Source of the DNA: Ooceraea biroi
Lineage: Eukaryota > Arthropoda > Insecta > Hymenoptera > Formicidae
Length of the DNA stretch: 64,000 nucleotides
Assembly: GCF_003672135.1 (NCBI RefSeq)
Contig: NC_039506.1
Location: 12,214,001-12,278,000, forward strand
Reading direction: 5' to 3'
Under the pieces are notes generated by a model, which was not told where the DNA came from, did no database searches, and saw only the letters and a program-made list of their open reading frames with translations. Both the position numbers and the translations under genes were made by a program. This document shows positions 47,577 to 57,244 of this stretch, piece by piece. Position 1 is the stretch's first letter; every line of letters starts with the position of its first letter.

Positions 47577-48326
47577 GTAATTTGTAATCCGTATTTATAC
47601 TAATGTTATATGTAAACCGTATTTACATTAATGTTTATTTATTGTCACTGAAAAATATTCAATAACAAATAGTAATGAAATTATTTTGTCATTAATGTAT
47701 TTAAAATTCGAAATCAGCGACCTCGGAAACCCCCCAATACCAATTTGTATTGAAATCGAATTATTTTTTTAAGTCCGCCATATTGGATCCGCCATTTTGT
47801 TTATTGAAAAAATAATATCAAATTCGAAATCAGCGACCTCAAAAACCCCTATGTACTGATTTTTAGAAAGATTAAATTACGTTTTCGACTTTTGGCCACG
47901 TTTTTGGGTATTGGGACCACTGTGCGGCGGGGGGGAGGGGCTTTGCCCCTCCCCCCGCCCCCCCGCGAAGCGGGCTGGAAACCGAGCGTGTACGTTCGGG
48001 GCTCCAGTTTTGGAAAATTCGTGCGAAATCATCAAACTTCTTTTGTTATTAACTTTTTAATAAACAACGAGCGACGGCTAATACCTTCTGGTCTACCTTC
48101 AGGTCACTCAGGACATTGACTTTGACAACATATGTCAGGGTTAAGGTCTTGATTTGCGTAGACAGCTGGAAATTCGTGCAAAATCATTAAACCTTTTTTT
48201 ATTAATTTCTTCGCTAGGAGGCGTTTCCGCACAAAATCCTTCCACCCACACCCTTCTCACCTCTACCTCTATGTATCCTAAAACTTTCATGAAAATCGGT
48301 GGGGAGGGCTATTCGGAAGTCTTACC

Positions 48327-49372
48327 TTGCATTTATTTAACTATGATCCTTCGTCAGTAACAGCTGATGAAAAAGCTATTAGGGAATATAATTGACTAAG
48401 AAATAAGTACAAACCAGAAGCAGAAATAATTACTGTTGCAAAAGAACGCTATCGCAAAGTGAAAGATGTTCAATGGGCATTGTCAAAAGTAATTGCTTCA
48501 ATTCAAGAGAATTTTCAAAGTCAAAATCAAAATGTACGGCTAAATGTTGCTTGGATTTTACATGGTTTACAAAATACAGACAATGTTTCATGTTATGCAA
48601 ATGCAGCATTACAATGTCTAATGCATTTAAGTCCTATTAGAAAACGATTGGTGAAGTGTAATAAATCAGATGTTTTAAGAATGTTGATGCATCGATATGA
48701 AAATGGAATGTGCAATTTGAATACATATGCAGTACGGCAATATTTAGGAGAACCGTTTTCAATAAATGTAAAACGTGATGTGTTCGAGTTTCTTACAATC
48801 CTGTGCACTAAATATGATTGTATAAGACAACTGGTAGAGCATCAAGTAACTTCTACTAGTCGATGTAAATTTTGTGATTATACAAAGGAATTTACTTGTA
48901 AGGATGTAGTTATTTCAATACCTATTAACAATTTGAGGAAAAAATCTATACTCTTAATGATTTATTAAATGTTACATTTTCACATTGATGTGAATCAGAT
49001 GGGTCATGCGAACAGTGTACAGGAAATGATATTTTGTTGAAGAACGAATTAACAGTAACGAAAGATATAGTTATTATTCGTTTAGTATTATTTTCATCGC
49101 AAGATGATAAAATGGTGAAAGCAATACGTAAATTTAATATATGTACTATTCCAACAACTAAAGTTTTAATAGCTGGACAAACGCATAAGCTTATAAATGC
49201 TATATTTCATAGTGGTTTATGTATTGAGGATGGTCATTACACGAGTATATGTAGAGAAGGAATGTCTAGTAATTGGACTGAAGCTGATGATGCACAAATT
49301 AAAAAAAGACAATGGCCTAGAGGTGCTAAAGATATTTATATATTATTCTTACAAAAACTTGATAGTAAATAA
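48327..49372 (+). pseudogene. Ubiquitin-specific-protease-like (peptidase C19) pseudogene
   Basis: Reads from the family P junction: LHLFNYDPSSVTADEKAIRE, a Gln-rich linker, then the Cys box GLQNTDNVSCYANAALQCLM, a finger with CKFC and CESDGSCEQC, and the His box IEDGHYTSICREG, ending DIYILFLQKLDSK. Lesions: TGA at 48393-48395, a frameshift near 48948 and TGA at 48986-48988. AATAAA follows the stop. The N-terminal part is cut by the transposon at its left. USP-like domains occur in some insect mobile elements; whether this is such a relic or a dead host gene is open. Confidence 0.7.
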
Positions 49373-49383
49373 AGTATATATCA

Positions 49384-49490
49384 ACGCCCGTATATATACA
49401 AGGATCGCTTTGCGCCCGTATCTATACAAGGATACAAGGTCGCTTTGCGCCCGTATATATACAAGGATACAAGGATCGCTTTGCGCCCGT
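49384..49490. repeat. Tandem repeat, ~36-bp unit
   Basis: Three to four units built on CGCCCGTATATATACAAGGA and CGCTTTG, with units varying by a 10-bp ATACAAGG insertion. Starts just after the USP-like pseudogene and abuts the mariner end at 49493. Confidence 0.8.
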
Positions 49491-49970
49491 ATACAGGGTG
49501 TCTCGATGACCCCGTGCCACCCGTTAATGACGTGTAGTTTGGACTTAGCTGAATAGAAAAGTCCAATGTCATTTTGCGATTTTCGCAATATTAACGGAGT
49601 TATTAATTAATAAATATAAGCGAATGAGAGCGGTGCGTGCAGCGAGATAAGTCGGTAGGAGGGCCGCGCGCTCTTTGATACCGCGAGCTGGGCGGCGCGC
49701 GGTGAGGGAGAATGGGGTGTCTTAGATACTGACAATAACAAGGGCGCGCGGGGGGTCCTCCTACTGACGGCTATCTTGGAGACTGATAGAAACAGCGTGT
49801 GACGCTGGGGCCCCGCGCTGAGCGATAATTGATTCATATCCTTTTTTCCAAAATAATTTATTTTGTGGCAATTTTATTTTAAGGTAAAAGAAATTGTTTT
49901 TAAGGCAAAGGAAAGGAAAGCTATCGTTTCCTCACCACCTTGCGGTAGATAGTACGGAGCGTTTTTTTAA

Positions 49971-50035
49971 GGCCGGTTTTTCAATCATGGTTTAAACGTA
50001 GATCTAAGTTTAAACCATGATTGAAAAACCGGTCC
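49971..50035. mobile_element. 65-bp near-perfect hairpin flanked by TTAA
   Basis: Arms GGCCGGTTTTTCAATCATGG and its inverse (29 bp, one mismatch) enclose an ~10-nt loop. TTAA occurs at 49967-49970 and 50036-50039, as expected for a piggyBac-type target duplication. Possibly the smallest form of a TTAA MITE. Confidence 0.6.
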
Positions 50036-50076
50036 TTAAAGTGGTTTCTCCAATAGACCTAATCCACTCTCATTAT

Positions 50077-50708
50077 TTAATGCAATAATTGTTCGAAGTG
50101 CCTTCCTCGTTGCTCTATGCAGAGTTCGGCTCTTCGAACAATGTTACGCGTTGCACGTTGCGCCATGTCCGGCGTGATGGTATTGAAGGCCGCGATAATT
50201 GCTTCACGTACTTCATGTTCTGTGCCATCACGCCAGTGCTCGACTAAATTCTTTATATAGCCCCAAACAAAATAATCTAATACATTCAGATCCGGCGATC
50301 GCGCCGGCCAAGCGATTGGGCCATCACGGCCCATCCATCTGTCCGGAAAACGCGCGTTCAAAATTTCACGTGCTTGTCGCGAAAAATGAGCAGGAGCCCC
50401 GTCTTGCTGGAAAATCATCTGCGTTCGTTAAAGTAAAGGAATATTTTCCAGTAATATTGGCAAATGATTTTCCAGAAAATCTGAATAAATTTGCCCATTA
50501 AGTCGTGGCGGGAAAAAGAATGGACCAATCTGAAAATTAAAGACAAGAAACTTAGGTAAAATTGCAACAAAAAATCTTATTTAACTCATTTACTCAAGCT
50601 TACTATTTCATTTCCGATGATTCCTGCCCACACGTTTACGCTCCATCGATATTGGAAAGAGCTAACGCGAATAGCATGCGGATTTTCTTCTCGCCATGTT
50701 ATAAAGTT
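50077..50708 (-). pseudogene. DD41D transposase fragment with a 74-bp intron
   Basis: Upstream exon: WREENPHAIRVSSFQYRWSV then VWAGIIGNEI, donor GTAAGC (50603-50598). The downstream exon starts at 50529 after TTTTCAG with IGPFFFPPRLNGQIYSDFLE, continues to FQQDGAPAHFSRQAREI and SPDLNVLDYFVWG, and stops after GRHFEQLLH. The last two catalytic Asp are again 41 residues apart. An in-frame TAA sits before RTQMIF (about 50430). First Asp and DNA-binding part missing. Confidence 0.75.
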
Positions 50709-51270
50709 ACGCTCTTAAAGATTTTATTTGAAAAAAATAAACGATATAATAATATTAAGCAGATATTTTTATACGAATAAATATTTTAATACATATAAAT
50801 ATGTCAATACAAATAAGTGTTTTTTGAAAATACTTGGCGCTGCTAAACCGAATAAAAAATTCTTGTAGTATTTAAATAATCTAAAAATTACAATAATTTC
50901 TTTCGACTGTAATTTACATATGTACAAATGTAGTTAATTAACTTATTCTATACTTAATTCTAATGTTACACGCATACACACAATACACACACATGTGCAG
51001 AACACCCCCCCCACACCCCCTACACACACACCCATACCCACCCACACACACACATTCACAAGAGAGAAAGAAAGAGAATAAGATAATTAACATATTGATT
51101 CGGTCTAAAACTTTTTAAATTTTTTATTCGGTTTAGCAGCGCCAAGTATTTTCAAAAAACACTTATTTTTATTGACATATTTATATGTATTTAAATATTT
51201 ATTCGTATAAAAATATCTGCTTAATATTATTATATCATTTATTTTTTTCAAATAAAATCTTTAAGAGCGT
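50709..51270. mobile_element. Inverted-repeat MITE with ~165-bp arms
   Basis: Arms 50709-50872 and 51107-51270 are inverted copies from ACGCTCTTAAAGATTTTATT to TTTAGCAGCGCCAAGT (complement). The ~235-bp centre has a CA/CCC-rich microsatellite (50983-51060). Sequence to the right (51271-51390) also matches the 9.5 kb family, so the true boundary may lie further out. Confidence 0.75.
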
Positions 51271-51429
51271 CTTAAAAACAATCATAAGATGTTTTAAACC
51301 AATCACAGAGCCGCATTAGCATTAGTTTTGTAGTTCTTTTTTGAAAGAACTTCGGGTTTGAAAGATATCATTAGTTTTGTAGAGTTCTTTTTTGAAAGTT
51401 AAAGAAACTACCACATTGGTTGTTTCGAG

Positions 51430-51625
51430 CATATTTATATACGAGATAAGTTAATTTTTACTTGGTTAATTTTACATTTTTTAAATAGGTTACTTTTTAT
51501 TTGGTATTTATATACGAGATAAGTTAATTTTTACTTGGTTAATTTTACATTTTTTAAATAGGTATTTATATACGAGATAAGTTAATTTTTACCTGGTTAA
51601 TTTTACATTTTTTAAATAGGTTAAA
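51430..51625. repeat. Tandem repeat, 58-75-bp unit, three copies
   Basis: Unit ATTTATATACGAGATAAGTT followed by AATTTTTACTTGGTTAATTT and TACATTTTTTAAATAGGT, starting near 51430, 51505 and 51563. The first copy is longer by a TACTTTTTATTTGGT segment. Confidence 0.85.
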
Positions 51626-51837
51626 TTTTATTTGGTTGGTTGTTTTTTCGTCGACCAATTTTAGCTTCATCGACTTCTACTATGATCTCAGGACCTCGGA
51701 CATCGGAAAAAATAAAGTTTAATCTATCGTGTCAAATTTTTCTAGAATAACAAATACAAGTTTTTCGGGTTGGTCAATTAAAATCGGACACCCTATATAT
51801 TTTAATCAAAAGTCAACACCCAGTATATTATAATCCG

Positions 51838-51999
51838 TATTAAAAACTTAATTTTTTAAAAGTCGGGTACCATACGTGGTCAGATTCACATACGTGAGAC
51901 ACTACCGTCTCTTGATTCTTGTTATTTGAATGAATAAAATAATATTGATAATTGATAATATATACCCGTATTAAAAACTTAATTTTTTAAAAGTCGGGT
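51838..51999. repeat. Direct repeat pair, ~33 bp, 129 bp apart
   Basis: GTATTAAAAACTTAATTTTT plus TAAAAGTCGGGT at 51838 and 51967; each copy is followed by a CACACGTGAGACAC-like block. Function unknown. Confidence 0.75.
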
Positions 52000-52131
52000 G
52001 CTAGGTTCACACACGTGAGACACCGGACGCCAAGTAGTTTTCTATCATTTTCTACGCATTGAGCTAATAACTATACACAATGACTGATATAAAATGTATT
52101 GATAAAATTTTGTAAAATAACATTCAAATTT

Positions 52132-52557
52132 TTACATACGTCGACAAAAGTTAGTCCAATCAACTACAGATTTAGACGACATTTCCAGTTGTTGCATTAA
52201 AAATCGATGCCTTGGAGGTTGCATCATCAGAAAATATGCAATAAAGCGGCATGTCTTTAGAAGTCCTAATTGGGATCTTGAAAACCATGTCCCACTAAAA
52301 GGACTAATAGAAAAGTTGCATATTTTCCTCATTCTCTTGCATTTTCCAATTGATTTATAGTAATGGTTTGTACATTGTAAAATAAGTGACTCTGAACTGT
52401 AACGTAAATGAACTACTTGCTGACATCGTGGACATACGATTTTGCGATGTAACACTAGTTGATTACACAAATAATCAATAAGGTTGTTATAATCATAAGT
52501 AAGATGTAGGAAATCGTGCAGTAACATGTTTCTCTCTGCTAAATTACTCTGTTTCAC
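52132..52557 (-). pseudogene. Merlin (IS1595/ISXO2-type) transposase, N-terminal fragment
   Basis: 141 codons. Zinc ribbon CPRC...LQC, then KRMRKICNFSISPFSGTWF, SRSQLGLLKTCRFIAYFLM and QQLEMSSKSVVDWTNFCR. This is the region before the catalytic domain in Merlin-type transposases. The DDE core is absent downstream (towards 52 kb), where the frame stops. Confidence 0.7.
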
Positions 52558-53217
52558 TCTGCCAAATCAGAACTACGAATGCTTGAATCTGATAATACGT
52601 TTCCTCTTCAATGCTATTTAGATAATGTAGGACTACCATATGTATATCGAGCATATATCGAGTATAAGTAAGTCAGCAAAGCACCAGAGAGCGATGTGTC
52701 ATGACGTGAGCCGCGAACGCATAACGTCGCAGTGAGTAATTGTAAGATGAGACTGCGAGTGAAGGAGTGAGAGAGAGAGAGAGAGTGAATTCCAAAAAGC
52801 GTTTTATCTAATCGAGCGATGCGGATGTTATAAGACGACAAAGAAAGAGTTGCAGAGCCGAACGGCAGAATCAATGAGTGAAGAGTCTAGCGAGAGACCC
52901 CGTGAAAGTAAGACCGTGCGAGAACGGAGAATCGGTTGCGTGTGGTGTGACGAGTCTTTATCTTGTACTAACATATATATCATTTTTATATTTTATATTT
53001 CATGTCTACAACGTATATTACAAAAAATATATACTGACATATACTTATATAATTTTGTGCATGGAATACCACAATAATAATCCTATCATACAAACATATC
53101 GAAGCATGTAAATATTATTTCCGTATTTCAGGCAAGTAAATCTTAGCGTCGATAAGGTGAGCAGTAAGAGAATGAAGTATGAGAATTTGTAAATTAGTAA
53201 CAAAACAAGTTTGAATA
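52558..53217. other. Unassigned interval with (GA)n
   Basis: Moderately GC-rich 52.6-52.95 kb with a GAGAGA run at 52768-52788. No recognisable domain in either strand; may be transposon leader sequence. Confidence 0.4.
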
Positions 53218-53386
53218 ATTATATACATAAGGAGACATAAGTTTCGAAAATATAGTAGTTAATTTGAATATGAACGAACAAAATTTATTTAAAGCAGTGA
53301 ATCATTAATATATAGAATAGTTTGTTTATAAATACAAAGTATTCTTTATTTTAACCAAAAGCACAAAACAGGTAAATACAAATTAT

Positions 53387-56300
53387 GCCATGGTGTCTCG
53401 TCCGGATGGATAAAGAACTATGTAGTCATGCTGTGCTGACTGCATATCCAACAGTTTTAAAAACCATAAATAAAATGGAAAAACGGGGCCCTTCAGTCCC
53501 GTCGCGCTGCGCACGGCCCGCGGCGCTGCGCGCGCACGTAACCTCATTGTGTTTTCTGTTCTTGCAGAGTCCACAGAGTTCGTTGTATTGTGTGTTTTTT
53601 TTTTCAAAGGTCGGATCTCCGTCTCCGGATGTCAGCAGACGGAGAAGGCACTGATGAAGCAGACGGATCAGCAAAATTGAAGTATCCGCTTGTTGATGGA
53701 ATACCTTGTTTCGTCTTTTTCAGACGACGAGGATTGTGTCAGCTTGTCTGCCAGCCTCTACCACCGGCTCCTCCTTTTTGACAACGGTCTTGCTATTCGT
53801 GTCGGACCGCCGCCAAGCGCGTTCAGCAGTAAAGCGAGTGACGGGCAATCGGCTGGCCGAGCTGCATCCGATGTTTTTTGTCCCGACAGGCATTCACTTT
53901 AGCTTCCTCGACTTCACGAGTGAAATGATCTTCAGGTAACCCGAGTGGATCCATTTTTTCATCCGCAAGCGGCTATCGCTAATGGCTTGCAGAAATGGTT
54001 CGAGCGGCACCATCTATTGTGCAGTGTCTCCGAAGATGGCGTGTAATATGCCTTACCTGCAGATTCATCAACCATCCGTCGGGCTTGTGTCGCCCGACAC
54101 GGCTCGACCTTTTTCTCCGTGCAGTGTCACGACGGCAGGGACAAAACAAACAGTCCCTCCGCGTAATGTATCCTCGCATCACCAATCGAGGAAGAATTTT
54201 TTCGCAGTGTGCCGCACCAGGACGTCGTCTTCCTGCTCCTGAGTTCGCACCTGACGCTACACCCGGCAGAATCAACGGGTTGTTTGACTGTCTGCACGAA
54301 TCGAGAGCGAAAGATAACATTTGCTCTCAGATACTCGGCTTACCGACTATACGAGGTCCTTTTTCCGCATCACCACTGTTCCGTTCTTATCTGTCGGAGT
54401 GGTCTCTGTCCGCGCGGAGAGCCGCTCACTGCATTGCGGATATTTAGCGGTTATGAGCCTTCGCTGATACTTATCACATTTGGCCTGTGAGCTATTGCCT
54501 TTTTGCGGAGGAATGCATTTCTTTTTAAAGTTACGTGAACTGAGCGCATTCCGGTCTCCATCTTATATATGGAAGATTGACGTACTATAGCCTCAGGATG
54601 CTAAATTGTACGACATTGTGCATCTTGAACGCATCTCAGCTGGTATCGTTGCACTCCTCTCTTTCTCTGTTATTAGTAACGAGCTTTATGGTTTTGTCTT
54701 GTGGCCTGTCCACGACACCTTCCACTTTTCCTGCGACCGTCTGCCCCCTGGTTAGGGCATTGCGACGGAGGAATTCTCAATCCATCGTATTTTTACACGA
54801 TTTTCGGCCTTTAGACGCTCTGGAAGAGGTCTATCGACGAAAGATGTCAGCCTTCTTGGATCTATTTTTCTTTTTAGGCGCCAAATGTAGCTTGGGTTGC
54901 AGCTACGATTCTATCTACCGATCTGCCAATGATATTGAATGTGTCATGAGATCCTCGGTGCTCTATCCAAGATTTCACACACACAATTGCTTGCTTCTAG
55001 CGGTTTACTCTATCCCGTTTATGCAGTTCTATATGACCTGCTTCATTTCAAAACAGCCGAGAGGCAGAAGCTTTTGGTCCTGGAGACTCATTCCCAAACC
55101 TATGGCGTGTGGATGTCACCCTCCGGATATCTGAGTTCAGATTACAATCGGATTGGCGTTTTCTCTAACGTTATTTAGTGCGCTGCAGCTCGCTCTGGCT
55201 CCGAGGGTCCTCTGTTCTTTGATGTACCTTTAACGAGCTGGCGAGCTCCATAGAAGGTAACCCCCCATGTGGATGGGTTTGGTGCTTCGGAACGGCTGTT
55301 CCTAGCACTTTTTACGTTCACGCTCTTGTGCTAATAGTGTGCTATGCTTTAGCGTATTTTGCCGCAGATTTTCAAGTCTGCAATATCACCGGAGATAGAC
55401 GGAAATGGCGCGCACAGCGCAATACTTACTTTTCTCGTTTTTTATATTGTCTTCCTCGGCACTGTCATTACAGTCGCCGCATCAAGAGTTCCAGTCATCG
55501 ATGTTGAGTCACTACTGCCGACTCGGGCGTCCAATCGGGCTGAGACAGCATTTAGTCTTCTCGTCGCAGAGTTGGTTGCATTAATAGCAACCGTGAAACA
55601 TTGAGACTTCCTGGTTCTTCGCCCCTGATTTAGGAGCGATTGCTGTGTTTATCATATCTCGATAGTATGATCTGCCTCAGTTACTGAGAACTCCATAGGA
55701 CGTTCACCTTCACAGTGTGAAAGCAGATTCGTTTACCCGATATATTTGCCGATTCTTGCATTGTACTCTGCTATTGTATACTCCTTATACTATATCTCTA
55801 TTTCGATACAGTCCTTCTAGGTTGCCACATGCCCAATAATCTCATTCTATCTGTATCTGCGCTCGTTGGCCAAGTTGGCGTCTATATTCCCTCCTGTCTG
55901 TACCGCTGTTACTATGACACTAGTCCTTCTTCTAGCGCCAGGATCCGATCAATATGCTACTCTCTCACAGTCGTTATATCTCTGTTTATCGTTCGCTATG
56001 GGTCAAGCCATCATTCGGATGCCGGACATTCGGATAACATCAGCCGCCAGTTGCGTGCAACTACTATCTATTTTTCCCGGTTTTTTCCGTCGTCTGGATC
56101 TGTGTATTTATTGTTCCTTTTGCTTGCGCTCTATCTCGACCCCGCCAGGAATCTTTATGCGGTCGATTATATTTCTTTACTCTATCCTGCGTGATAACAA
56201 ATTATTATAAGACTATCATCGCGAGCCTTTTGGATTTTGTTTTATCAAGAAATCTTTATGTTTCTTACTCCGAAATTTATGCCTCGTTATGAGGGCTAAT

Positions 56301-57186
56301 TGTCTTGGTTCTTGTCGTTATTTCCGTCTCCCGTCTTTTTGTAAGACACGGTTGGTTTCGACGTGTGGCACTTATCGGCCCTCCTGTATAACCCGTTCGC
56401 TCGTAAGCGGAATATCACTCAATTCGCGGTACTTCCTTGTCGTCCTGACCCGACGATGTCGCTCCGGCGGCACGAAAACGAGCGTGAGCAATGTTTTCGG
56501 TTTATTTCCTTTTTCATTACCGCAGCTACTTTGCTTGCGGATTGATCGTTCTTCTTATAATATTATTATACTATTTTTATACCAGTCTCAGGAGTCTCCT
56601 ATCGTAGACTGGTTATGACCCTTATTTGTCTGTTGTTGTTCTAATTCCTTTGGTTGGTTTTTTGCGCCCACAGGTGCGCCCAGTTCCTTTCTTTGGAGGA
56701 TGTACAGGCTTTATAATGTACCTGCTTCCTTGGATTTTGTACCAAGTGTTATGTTAATTTGGTACTTCTCGGCAAATCGCGCTTTGAACAACTACATAGT
56801 TCTTTATCCATCCGGACGAGACACCACGGCATAATTATATAATTAAACGAACTTACCTGTAAGTGAAGTTCGATTATAATTATGCCTGGTGTCTCGTCCG
56901 GATGGACTTTCCCCGCCCAAAGCCTTTAGCTTCTTCCCTCCCTCTATATTAGGCGATTTGCCTCGCAACTTTGAAATAATGAGGTTACGTGCGCGCGCAG
57001 CGCCGCGGGCCGTGCGCAGCGCGACGGGACTGAAGGGCCCCGTTTTTCACTTTATTTATGGTTTTTAAAACTCTGTTGGATATGCAGTCAGCACAGCATG
57101 ACTACATAGTTCTTTATCCATCCGGACAAGACACCAGGCCTAATTATAATCGAACTTCATTTACAGGTAAGTTCGTTTAATTATAC
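53387..57186 (+). mobile_element. DIRS-like retrotransposon with inverted termini
   Basis: The inverted terminal repeat of ~163 bp (53387-53549 and 56980-57142) includes GGTGTCTCGTCCGGATGG and the block CGCGCTGCGCACGGCCCGCG. An internal region (56783-56910) joins the complement of the left tip to that of the right tip (GACACCACGGCATAATTATA...GCCTGGTGTCTCG). ITRs plus an internal complementary region are diagnostic of DIRS elements. The insertion site in family P can be reconstructed and shows no ordinary target duplication, as expected for tyrosine-recombinase integration. Coding part heavily decayed. Confidence 0.7.
54577..55134 (+). pseudogene. Decayed DIRS-like reverse transcriptase
   Basis: SCGLSTTPSTF, PLVRALRRRNSQSIVFLHDF and RRKMSAFLDLFFFLGAKCSL align in order with the PFGLxxAPxxF, YLDD and LxxLGFxxN motifs of DIRS-type RT. 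The YLDD box is changed to FLHD, so it is inactive. Neighbouring frames (53.6-54.5, 55.3-56.6 kb) probably derive from gag and recombinase but show nothing I can name. Confidence 0.45.
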
Positions 57187-57244
57187 AATTATTTTCTGCT
57201 TTAATCGAAATTAAAGACTTTTTCGAAACTACTTTAATCGAAAG

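Larger units (their letters stand above)
46259..47924. mobile_element. Transib-like element (CACAGTG ends)
   Basis: Termini CACAGTGGTCCCAAAACCC and GGGACCACTGTG, with the 5-bp duplication CGGCG on both sides (46254-46258, 47925-47929). CACARTG ends and a GC-rich 5-bp duplication are hallmarks of Transib. No Transib transposase is visible; it carries fragments that look like other genes, so it is non-autonomous. A duplicated AATCAGCGACCTC block (47710, 47827) lies near its right end. Confidence 0.75.
45493..48326. mobile_element. Palindromic family P element 3, carrying a Transib-like element
   Basis: Ends GGTAAGACTTCCGAATAGCC and its inverse, with arms sharing CTCCTAGCGAAGAAATTAA, GCTGTCTACG and GTTATTAACAAAAGAAGTTT blocks. 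The GC-rich core lies around 46140-46258 and 47925-48010. Without the insert it is about 1.16 kb. Unlike elements 1 and 2, the 8 bp outside the ends do not match (AAAAGGAC against TTGCATTT), so the two halves may not share one insertion history. Confidence 0.85.
49493..50708 (-). mobile_element. Second DD41D mariner, 3' part
   Basis: The right end of the element is at the left here: ACAGGGTGTCTCGATGACCC. The transposase lies on the minus strand and is cut at 50708 by another inverted-repeat element. The 3' flank (49625-49830) is GC-rich and a 65-bp TTAA-flanked hairpin sits at 49971. No second terminus was found. Confidence 0.7.

Noticed and set aside
51430..51625. CRISPR-like array
   Set aside because: Three contiguous AT-rich repeats without unique spacers in an animal genome; an ordinary tandem repeat.
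55829..56618. Several 60-120-aa frames with many Ser/Cys/Leu
   Set aside because: They overlap in different frames within the decayed DIRS-like element and show no domain; at most they are remnants of its recombinase.
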